Shown here: positions 7,346 through 14,249 of the stretch, one piece after another
How the letters are laid out: each line of letters starts with the position of its first letter
Numbering within the stretch: the first letter of the stretch is position 1
NCBI GenBank assembly: GCA_016223105.1
Contig: JACRPR010000025.1
Coordinates: 1-39,312 of the forward strand
DNA from: Chloroflexota bacterium
GTDB lineage: Bacteria > Chloroflexota > Anaerolineae > UBA4142
DNA: 39,312 bases
Direction: 5' to 3'
Made by a program: the position numbers and the translations under genes
The notes under the pieces: generated by a model
The model's database searches: none
Told to the model about the DNA's origin: nothing
Seen by the model: only the letters and a program-made list of their open reading frames with translations

Positions 7346-9136
7346 TTATGGCTTTTTGATCCAAACCACCGCGTCGAGCGTCTCCGCGCTCGCGCCTTCG
7401 CGAAAAATGAGCCAGCGCAAAAAATTTTGCGGCGGCGTGCGCGCAATTTCGAGCGTGTACTTTTGCCCGATCCAATCTGCGCCGGGCGCGGGCGCGTTTG
7501 CGCGCAAAACATACGCTTGCGCGTCTTGGGTAACTGTCGGTTGATCCACAAATTGCGCGTACCGAAAATCGCGCAAACTCCATTCGAGCGCGGGACCGAG
7601 CGCAGTATCCGCGACGATCACAAGCGCGCGCGTATCGTTCGCGCGCCAGCGCGATACGTCTTCGAGATCGCGCACGAGAATGCGCGCGCTTTGCGGCGTC
7701 GCTTGCATCACGATCAAATCTTGCGGATTGCGCGCCGCGATCAAACTCGTCCCTTCCGGCGCGCCGCCGAAATTAACGAGCGCGGTTTGGCGCAGTGTCC
7801 ACACCGTCATGAAAACCAGGACGAACGCCATTCCAACATTGCGCGCGCGCGCCCACCCGACCGTCGTAATCGTTACAAACGTTACCGCGACGATGCCCGC
7901 GAGCGTCAGCCACAACACGACTGCCGCGCTGACATTCGCGCTCGCGTCGCGCGCCGTGACGCCCATCAAATTTTCCGCGGCGATGAGTGTGCCGCGCGTC
8001 GTGAACTCAACGACGAGCAAATACAGAAAGCCGGTTACAACGCTCGCGAGGAACAGCACCGGCGCTTCCTGGGTCAGCAACAATTCTTTCGCGTCCGGCG
8101 ACGCGGTGATCGCTTCACTCAATCGCGTGAGCCACGCGCCAATGTACCAACTCGCGAGCAAAATCAACGGGACGACAATCGAAACGATGTGCGCGGGATT
8201 TTTATCGCCGGAGATCGCGGTAATGCTCAGCGCGACGATTGCCCACAGCGCGGCGAACAAAATCGGAATGTGCGCGCGTTCGCGTTGGCGCAACGCGAAT
8301 CCCAGGTCAATCAACGCGGCGACGCCGAAGAAAAGCGGAATCGGTTCGTAAATCACGAGCGCGCGAAATGGATCGAACAGCGAACCGCCGGGCGCGAGCG
8401 CATCGAGCCAGGTCCCAAACATCGCGAACGTTGCGCCGAGTCCGGCGCGGTGAAGGAGAAAGAAAGTTGAGATGCCGAGAAAAATCGCGGAGAATAATAA
8501 TGATGCGTGATCCGTGATCCGTGATGGGCGAGATATGATCGGCGCGATCAAACCGGCGCGCGAAAGAATGATCAACAAAATTATCGCGAGGACGATAGTC
8601 CACACGTCGGGCGCGGACAAGAGCGCGAGCGCGGCGGACGCGGCGGCGAGATTGAGATCGCGCGGCGCGGCGTCGTTGATGTATCGCCACGCGAACACGA
8701 ACGCGGCAAATCCAAACGCGGACGCGAGCATCGCGCCGTCCGTATAACGCGAAAAGAAAATCAGCGACGGCGCAAACGCAAAGAACGCGCTCGCGATCAA
8801 CGCGCCGACGCGACCCAGTTCACTGCGAATGAGCGCGGGCAGTAAAATCAACAGACTGCCGCCGAGCGCGGTCAGCAATCGCGCGTTCGCGTCGCTCGCG
8901 TTGAAGAGCGCGAAGATGAGCGCGTTGCCGGAAAATAACAACGGACTGCCGGTAAATCCATCGAACATTCCGCGCGCGAAATTCAACGACGCTAATGCTT
9001 GCCGCGCTTCACCCTGTGCGAGCGGCGCGGCGTCGAGCGCGATCAAGCGCGCGAACAATCCCAGGATTGCGAGCGCGGCGTACAACGCGAATTCAATTGT
9101 GAACGCGGAAACCTTTGCCGGGTTTTCAGCGCGCAT
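7346..9136 (-). CDS. GT-C-like membrane protein, paralog of the adjacent TIGR03663-type protein
   Basis: About 596 residues with around a dozen hydrophobic segments. Its C-terminal soluble part (ALGPALEWSLRDFRYAQF) aligns with WPFVWYLRNYRNAQYYG of the neighbour, marking a tandem paralog without the NHL propeller. The first-loop acidic pair expected as HDEA reads LAQGEARQAL, so the catalytic Asp appears replaced by Gly. It may be a non-catalytic partner. Residues about 203-213 (SRPSRITDHAS) are a translated GTGATCC-type repeat in a loop between helices. The ATG at 9136 is preferred because the old stop of the upstream gene (9128-9126) would overlap it by 11 bases; an in-frame TTG at 9193 is an alternative. 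Confidence 0.75.
   Translation of the reverse strand: MRAENPAKVSAFTIEFALYAALAILGLFARLIALDAAPLAQGEARQALASLNFARGMFDGFTGSPLLFSGNALIFALFNASDANARLLTALGGSLLILLPALIRSELGRVGALIASAFFAFAPSLIFFSRYTDGAMLASAFGFAAFVFAWRYINDAAPRDLNLAAASAALALLSAPDVWTIVLAIILLIILSRAGLIAPIISRPSRITDHASLLFSAIFLGISTFFLLHRAGLGATFAMFGTWLDALAPGGSLFDPFRALVIYEPIPLFFGVAALIDLGFALRQRERAHIPILFAALWAIVALSITAISGDKNPAHIVSIVVPLILLASWYIGAWLTRLSEAITASPDAKELLLTQEAPVLFLASVVTGFLYLLVVEFTTRGTLIAAENLMGVTARDASANVSAAVVLWLTLAGIVAVTFVTITTVGWARARNVGMAFVLVFMTVWTLRQTALVNFGGAPEGTSLIAARNPQDLIVMQATPQSARILVRDLEDVSRWRANDTRALVIVADTALGPALEWSLRDFRYAQFVDQPTVTQDAQAYVLRANAPAPGADWIGQKYTLEIARTPPQNFLRWLIFREGASAETLDAVVWIKKP
8501..8528. repeat. GTGATSC-type repeat inside a GT-C-like gene
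   Basis: Tandem 8-mers (TGATGCG, TGATCCG, TGATCCG, TGATGGG) are inserted without disturbing the frame. The coding strand reads them as SRPSRITDHAS between two hydrophobic helices. The same family occurs at 2808-2846 and 11278-11312. Confidence 0.8.
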
Positions 9137-9240
9137 AGATTCGGACATCGCCATCTTCAAAAACCAGTTGGAGAATTTTTCCAAACTTGTCAATCTGCGG
9201 TTTGCTCAAACTGTACTTGGCGCGTTCTTCGCCGCCGACG
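9126..9240 (-). pseudogene. Out-of-frame original C-terminus of the DUF2298 gene
   Basis: In a frame different from the open DUF2298 frame, the coding strand reads VGGEERAKYSLSKPQIDKFG, then LQLVFEDGDVRIYAR and a TGA at 9128-9126. This matches the tail of the second DUF2298 protein in this window (IYIGDLERNFYDAQGLAKFD, LAYENSNVKIYKLK). By comparison, roughly 20 codons between VARIYQT and VGGEERAKY are missing along with the frame. The TGA would have overlapped the next gene start at 9136, showing the ancestral operon junction. Confidence 0.75.
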
Positions 9241-11566
9241 TTTGATAAATCCGCGCCACGTCCGCGGCGCGATCAATCCCGGCGGCGTCATTTTTGAAAA
9301 ACGCGGAACCGCCGCGCCATTGCGATTCGTGCCCCGCCCAACCGAGCGGCGTCGCGAGTCCGGTCGCCATCGAAACGCGATTGCCGTACGAGTACTCGTT
9401 GCCCGGCGCTTCGACGATGCGCGCGCCGCGCGGCGCGTTCGTGTTGAGCCATTGAATCGCCGCGTAATCGCCGGGATTGATTTGGCGGATCCACGCGATT
9501 CCGTCGAGCGTAGGCGCGTTGCGAAAATCTTCCGCGCGATTTGGAATCGCGAACGCGGGATAGACAACGCTCGCGCCGAGCAGAAGCGCGAGCGCGAAAA
9601 ACCACGCGCCGCGCGCGATGCCGGTGAGCAATCGCGCAAGATAAAACACCGCGAACGCTGACGCGATGGCAAACAGCGTCCACGCTTGAAAATAAAATTT
9701 GAAAATCGTGTTCATCCGCGTTCCGAATTGATCGCGAATGTACGCGAACTCGGAACCGAACGTGAGAAACAAGCCAACGAATGCGATGAGCAAAACGAAC
9801 ACCGCGCTCGCGTCAAACTCGTGCGGCGCGAGCGCTTCCGGCGCATCGTCGCCGCGCGCGATGTTCGCGCGCAACAGCACAAAAATCGCGGAGAGAAAAA
9901 TAATAAGAACGATAAACAACCAGGGATCGTTTCGCAGAGGACCGAAAAACGCGGCGAGCAGTGCGAACTCATCGATGATTGCCGCGCTCGCGCTCGCGCG
10001 CACGGCGGGGCTGATCGCGAACACGATGAACGCGATGAGTGCGAGCGTGAGCGGAATCGCGATGAGAAACGCGACAAATCGCGCGACGTTCGCCCACGCG
10101 TTGACGAGCGATTGGTTTTGCCTCACGAGACGATGCGCGATGAACGCGCCGAGAATGAACACGAACAAACCGAACATCAAAAAATAGTGATGCAATTTTG
10201 TTTTGACGAACAGCACCGGCAAAATGCCGCCCGCTTGCGATTGAAAGCCGATGTAAAACGGCAAATATAAAATCACGGACGCGATGCCGAGCGCGAGGGT
10301 GAAGACGATCGCATCGCGCGTCGCGCGCGCATCCCAGCCATCGCTCGCGCGATAACGCGCAATCGCGAACGCGACAATCAAAATAAATCCGTACGGGAGA
10401 ATGTCCCAGGAGTTGAGGGTGAAGAGTCCACCAAGAATCAAAGGCAAAAGAATAAATTCGTAATTCGCGCGAAGCGTTCGTAATTCGTAATTTGCAAAGT
10501 CGAATTCTGAATTATGAATTACGAATTTTGAATTTAGGAGATTCAGCGCGAGCGCAAGCGCGAGCAAAACAAACGGCAGTGCGAGAACGTGCGGGTGCAT
10601 ATCGCCGAGCAGAAAGCTGAACTGCGGAAATTCGTCAATCACTTCTTGCGTTTGTCCGAGTGCGACATCGTGAATCACGCGCGACGCGCGCCACCACCAC
10701 CAATTGTCCTGCGGCGCGAGCGAGTGCGTTACCGTCGCGTCCGCGAGTTGCTTGACATCGAGCCACTCCCAAAATTCGCGCGAGCCAATGCCGAGCGCGT
10801 GGAGCGATTCAAAAAATCCTTCAAGGTTGCCGATGAGGAGGAGAAAGAGCGGCGCGAAGAGCGGGAAAATAAATTCGGAATTCGGAATTCGGAATTCAGA
10901 ATTTTGAATTTTGAATTTAGAATTGTGAATCAGATCAAACGCGAGACCATACGCGCCCGTCGCCGCAAGCGCGAACATCAACGCAATCGCGAGATTGAAC
11001 GCGATGCTGGGCGCGACGCCGCTTAACAGCGTCAACATTCCGACGATGATGTAACCGAAATAATAATAACTGATCGCGTAACCGGCGAGCCAGGGATCGC
11101 GCGGCGGAAATGTTTCGGATTGCAAAACGCCGTTGAGAAATGCAAACTCCATCGGCTTTTCGGTCGCGGTGATTTCCGGCATATACGCGCGCACGATTGC
11201 CCACGCGAAAAATGCAATCGTGAAAACGAGTTCGGTCACGAGGACGAGTTGGAAATTAGATCGAAGCCATTCAACCGGTGATGCGTGATGCGTGATGCGT
11301 GATACGTGATTCGATTGTGCGCGTCCCGCATACCACCAACTCGCGAGCGCGACCAGGATCGCGACGAGCGCGATCGCGCCGCGTGTGTTGGTGAGAAATC
11401 CAAATGTGGTCAGCAACCAAAACGGGTACGCAATCAACAACAAGCCGAGCGGTTTGATGAAGGCGTAACCGCGATCCGGCAAATTGCGAAAAAATCGCAA
11501 CGCGATCGGCAAGACTGCCAAGCCGATCAATTCGAGCAAAAACCACCACGAAAAAACTTCGATCAT
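9206..11566 (-). CDS. DUF2298 (Chlor_Arch_YYY) polytopic membrane protein
   Basis: 786 codons with many hydrophobic segments. Family marks are ATEKPMEFAFLN (residues 134-145), FPPRDPWLAG followed by SYYYFG (153-171), EFPQFSFLLGDMHPHV (about 312-327) and a C-terminal APGNEYSYGNRVSMATGLAT. The family lacks a proven reaction; its GT-C-like topology and its company suggest sugar transfer or handling of lipid-linked sugars. Three repeat-derived peptides sit in loops: SNHVSRITHHAS (85-96), HNSKFKIQNSEFRIPNSEF (214-232) and a longer one at about 345-371. The last 15 codons (TSAAKNAPSTV) are a frameshift product; the true tail is out of frame at 9126-9240. The ATG at 11566 has a GGAG-type site about nine bases upstream. 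Confidence 0.85.
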   Translation of the reverse strand: MIEVFSWWFLLELIGLAVLPIALRFFRNLPDRGYAFIKPLGLLLIAYPFWLLTTFGFLTNTRGAIALVAILVALASWWYAGRAQSNHVSRITHHASPVEWLRSNFQLVLVTELVFTIAFFAWAIVRAYMPEITATEKPMEFAFLNGVLQSETFPPRDPWLAGYAISYYYFGYIIVGMLTLLSGVAPSIAFNLAIALMFALAATGAYGLAFDLIHNSKFKIQNSEFRIPNSEFIFPLFAPLFLLLIGNLEGFFESLHALGIGSREFWEWLDVKQLADATVTHSLAPQDNWWWWRASRVIHDVALGQTQEVIDEFPQFSFLLGDMHPHVLALPFVLLALALALNLLNSKFVIHNSEFDFANYELRTLRANYEFILLPLILGGLFTLNSWDILPYGFILIVAFAIARYRASDGWDARATRDAIVFTLALGIASVILYLPFYIGFQSQAGGILPVLFVKTKLHHYFLMFGLFVFILGAFIAHRLVRQNQSLVNAWANVARFVAFLIAIPLTLALIAFIVFAISPAVRASASAAIIDEFALLAAFFGPLRNDPWLFIVLIIFLSAIFVLLRANIARGDDAPEALAPHEFDASAVFVLLIAFVGLFLTFGSEFAYIRDQFGTRMNTIFKFYFQAWTLFAIASAFAVFYLARLLTGIARGAWFFALALLLGASVVYPAFAIPNRAEDFRNAPTLDGIAWIRQINPGDYAAIQWLNTNAPRGARIVEAPGNEYSYGNRVSMATGLATPLGWAGHESQWRGGSAFFKNDAAGIDRAADVARIYQTSAAKNAPSTV
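10453..10537. repeat. In-gene AATTC/AATTT repeat cluster
   Basis: An AT-rich stretch of TAATTCG, GAATTCTGAATTATGAATT and GAATTTTGAATTT elements with local dyad symmetry, embedded in a GC-rich gene. The coding strand reads NSKFVIHNSEF and FANYELRTLRANYEF. It sits between the helix VLLALALALNLL and the helix ILLPLILGGLF. Confidence 0.8.
10870..10930. repeat. In-gene GGAATTC/GAATTT repeat cluster
   Basis: Three GGAATTC units followed by GAATTTTGAATTTAGAATT. The coding strand reads HNSKFKIQNSEFRIPNSEF in one inter-helix loop of the DUF2298 protein. It contrasts sharply in AT content with the gene around it and belongs to the same family as the cluster at 10453-10537. Confidence 0.85.
11278..11312. 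repeat. In-gene GTGATGC tandem repeat
   Basis: Four consecutive 8-base units, GTGATGC(G) three times and then GTGATAC. They are read on the coding strand as SNHVSRITHHAS in a loop of the DUF2298 protein. The same family forms the terminator at 2808-2837 and the insert at 8501-8528. Confidence 0.85.
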
Positions 11567-11588
11567 CGCAACGTCTACTCCAAAATCA

Positions 11589-11671
11589 TGTCATGCTGAA
11601 CGCAGTGAAGCCTCGCGCAGTGAAGCATCGCGCGCGCGCGCATTGAGATTCTTCGCTTTGCTCAGAATGAC
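11589..11671. repeat. Imperfect palindromic element (TGTCATGCTGAACG type)
   Basis: The left arm (TGTCATGCTGAACGCAGTG, with a second AGTGAAGC at 11619) pairs imperfectly with the right arm TTCTTCGCTTTGCTCAGAATGAC at 11649-11671. It occupies the intergenic space between the beta-helix gene (stop 11686) and the DUF2298 start (11566). It looks like a relative of the palindrome at 3867-3938 and may act as a weak transcript hairpin. Confidence 0.65.
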
Positions 11672-11685
11672 CGTAGCGAAGGGGT

Positions 11686-13332
11686 TTACTCCGCATCCAT
11701 TTTTTCAAACCGGCGCGGAATGGTGACCGGCACACTCGTCGGGCGCGGGGTCGCGCTTGGACCGGGCGTCGCGGTCGCGGTCGGCGTGCGCGTGGGCACG
11801 CGCGTGCCGGACGCGAGCGGCGAAAATTGCACCGCGCCGAACGCATCGAGATTGATGATGTTCGTCGCGACGACGGTCGAATCGCGCGATTCGTTGAACG
11901 CCTTGTCTGCGTTAATCGAACATTGCCACGAATTATTTTGCGCCATCACGACCGAGCCGCCCAGCCAAAACGGATATTTGCACGGACGACTCGATTTCGG
12001 TTCGAGTTGCGCGACATTGTCTTGCAGTAAATTTCCGGTCGAGAACGTGATCTCGAAACAATTGTCCGACGCGCCCGCGCACGTATTCGCGATAAATTTA
12101 TTGTCGTTGCTCGGCAAGCCACGGTCGCCGTTGATGTAATAACAATTGCCGCTTAACTCACAGCGATTGCGCGTGATCGCGTTGCCGAGACAATTGAGAC
12201 ACACCCAGCCCGCCGTTTCGCATCCGAGCAAAAATTTTTTTCCATCGGGCGTCGTGCATCCATGATTGTTGCGGCTAAAATCGTTGCCGACAAAATAACT
12301 GCCGACGCTTCCGTAATTGTACGAACCCCACGCGACCAAGTCGCTCAACTGATTCGCAATGATATTGTTGTTGCGACCTTCAAATGTCGCGACGCCAATC
12401 GCGCCGCCGCGCACGATGACGTTATGCACCGTCGAGTTGCTCACGCTGTTCAACAAAATGCCGCCGCCGTAAATCAACGCGCCTTGCACTTTGGTCGGCG
12501 GATTCGTCGGAAAAATGCAATCGTTGTACAAACACAACCACGCGCCCAGGTCGCGCGGATCCGCTTTTGCTTGAATCGTGATGCCTTCGATCCAAATGTT
12601 ACTGCCCTCCGCGACAATCGCGAATTGGCGCGTGAACCCGGTAACGATGGGCGAACGCGCCGGGTCGCCAAAAATCGCGATGTTGTTGCCGGCGATTCGC
12701 ATCGGCGAGTACGTTTCGTTCGGACAGAGTTTGATGCTCGCGCGAATGATGCTCGGCACCTGGGGCGGGCGCGTGCATTGCGCGGGTTCGGGCGGAACCG
12801 GCAAACGCAATTCCGCCTTGTCCGTGCTCGACGAAACATTCACCGTTAAAATTTTTTGCCCGGCGGCGATCACGGTACTCGATGATGATTCGGTGCTCGC
12901 CGGCGCGATCAACACAAAACCGGACACGCCATCGCCGGTGATTTCGAGTTTGTACGGCACTGGCACATCGCCATCGTAATCGAGGTTGACGTGATACGTG
13001 CCTGCGCCGCGAAACGCGCCTTGCCAAAACAACGCGTACTGCAGGGTCGGCGAGCCGCGCCCAATCGGTTGCGGTTGTTCGCCGCGTTGCATCATCGCAA
13101 TTTGTTCGGGCGTAAAAATTTCCATTCTGATTTTCGAAGTCAGCGACATATTGAATGCGGCGGGCGAATTGAATCCGATTTTGATGGGCGAACCGTCGCC
13201 GCGATAATCGAAACGATATTGCGCGCGTTTGCCCGGCGTCAACGTCATTTGTCCGGTCTGCGCGTGCGCGATGGTCGCGAGCGCGAACGACGCGAACAAC
13301 GCGACAAGCGTGATTCGAAAAATTTTTATCAT
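11686..13332 (-). CDS. Secreted Cys-rich parallel beta-helix protein
   Basis: 548 residues. It starts with a signal peptide (MIKIFRITLVALFASFALATIAHA, cleavage after AHA). Next comes a beta-sandwich-like domain, about residues 30-180. A right-handed beta-helix region follows (about 190-500), with Asn-rich turns such as NNIAIFGD, NSVSNSTVHNVIVRG and GRNNNIIANQLSD, as in NosD/pectate-lyase-like folds. A short Pro/Thr linker (TRTPTATATPGPSATPRPTS) precedes the C-terminus. The helix region holds many Cys residues (CLYNDC, CLNC, NRCELSGNC), suggesting disulfides outside the cell. The ATG at 13332 overlaps the previous stop (ATGA), so the two secreted proteins are co-translated. A sugar-binding or surface role is inferred, and the Thr-rich linker is a possible glycosylation target. 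Confidence 0.8.
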   Translation of the reverse strand: MIKIFRITLVALFASFALATIAHAQTGQMTLTPGKRAQYRFDYRGDGSPIKIGFNSPAAFNMSLTSKIRMEIFTPEQIAMMQRGEQPQPIGRGSPTLQYALFWQGAFRGAGTYHVNLDYDGDVPVPYKLEITGDGVSGFVLIAPASTESSSSTVIAAGQKILTVNVSSSTDKAELRLPVPPEPAQCTRPPQVPSIIRASIKLCPNETYSPMRIAGNNIAIFGDPARSPIVTGFTRQFAIVAEGSNIWIEGITIQAKADPRDLGAWLCLYNDCIFPTNPPTKVQGALIYGGGILLNSVSNSTVHNVIVRGGAIGVATFEGRNNNIIANQLSDLVAWGSYNYGSVGSYFVGNDFSRNNHGCTTPDGKKFLLGCETAGWVCLNCLGNAITRNRCELSGNCYYINGDRGLPSNDNKFIANTCAGASDNCFEITFSTGNLLQDNVAQLEPKSSRPCKYPFWLGGSVVMAQNNSWQCSINADKAFNESRDSTVVATNIINLDAFGAVQFSPLASGTRVPTRTPTATATPGPSATPRPTSVPVTIPRRFEKMDAE

Positions 13333-14192
13333 CGTCCCACCCACCAATCTTTTCTTGAACGCGGATCCAAAAATGTTCCGCTATCGCGAAGCGCGACGCC
13401 CATCGAATTGCTCATCGCTCTGCCGACGCCCTGCCCTGCGAACAACGCAGGCAAACTCGCGCGCCCCGCGATGTTCATCGCGTTGTAGAGGTTGAGCAGA
13501 CCTGGTTCGACGCAAACATCTTCGAGGTGCAACGTGTATCCCAGGATGACGTTATCGTTACGCGTGTATTTCAATGTGATGCGCGTCGCGCTCGCGTACA
13601 ACACGGTAACTTCGTACCCGCTCGGCAGTGTGCCGATGTCGTAACCCGACGCCGGGACACGAATAATTTCGCCGGGCGTCGTCGCCATTTTGATTAGCGT
13701 TACATCCCAGGTCGTCAACACATTGCCGCGACAATTGCACATCCAATTCCAATCGTAGACGCGCTGCGCGGACGAAAATGTTGGCGTGCGATTATTTTGA
13801 AACAAGCCGGGCAATTGCGGCGCGTTCGGATCCGCGCCGCCGCCAATGTCCACGAACGCGAGCGTCGCGGTTGTCGTAACATAGCCGCGCAAAGCCAGGT
13901 TCAAATCCGCGTGCGCTTCGGCGGGACGATCCGTCGGCGGCGGCAACATCGCGAGCGTGTGATACGTTTCGCTGACAATCGCGCCACAATTCGCGGTCGT
14001 CGTAAATAATTTTCCGGCGAGCGGCAAAAAAATCGTTGACGAAATCGCGTCGGACGGACGCAGTTCAGTCGCGCCGGTGAATCGCGCTTCGCCGGCGATG
14101 CGCGCGTCCGCGTTCGCGCTGAGCGCGCCGGTTGCCAGCGCGATCAACGCGCCGCACGCGCAGAAAAAAACAAGCAATCGTCCCGACAACAT
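13329..14192 (-). CDS. Secreted protein of unknown function
   Basis: 287 residues with an N-terminal signal sequence (LLVFFCACGALIALATGALS, cleavage near SANADA). I do not recognise an enzyme. The C-terminal half (VTVLYASATRITLKYTRNDN, LEDVCVEPGLLNLYN, SGTFLDPRSRKDWW) looks like a conserved module that I have the impression of meeting in other Chloroflexi secreted proteins; this is memory, not a search. Few Cys, no anchor. Its stop overlaps the start of the beta-helix gene (ATGA), which suggests the two products act together at the surface. It begins 44 bases after the helicase gene, at the border where base composition returns to the high-GC style. Confidence 0.7.
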   Translation of the reverse strand: MLSGRLLVFFCACGALIALATGALSANADARIAGEARFTGATELRPSDAISSTIFLPLAGKLFTTTANCGAIVSETYHTLAMLPPPTDRPAEAHADLNLALRGYVTTTATLAFVDIGGGADPNAPQLPGLFQNNRTPTFSSAQRVYDWNWMCNCRGNVLTTWDVTLIKMATTPGEIIRVPASGYDIGTLPSGYEVTVLYASATRITLKYTRNDNVILGYTLHLEDVCVEPGLLNLYNAMNIAGRASLPALFAGQGVGRAMSNSMGVALRDSGTFLDPRSRKDWWVGR

Positions 14193-14205
14193 TTCAAGTT
14201 ATTTG

Positions 14206-14249
14206 CATTATCGCAAAAATCAATGGTCGAGTTGTTTCATGCGATAATG
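14206..14249. repeat. 10-bp inverted repeat at the end of the helicase gene
   Basis: CATTATCGCA (14206-14215) and TGCGATAATG (14240-14249) are exact reverse complements with 24 bases between. The right arm contains the last codons and stop region of the helicase gene. It could be a weak terminator without a T tract or a trace of the insertion border. It occurs exactly where the composition changes. Confidence 0.5.

Noticed and set aside
7427..8470. Plus-strand open frame (347 codons)
   Set aside because: Antisense to the GT-C-like gene, extremely Arg-rich, no ribosome binding site or family pattern.
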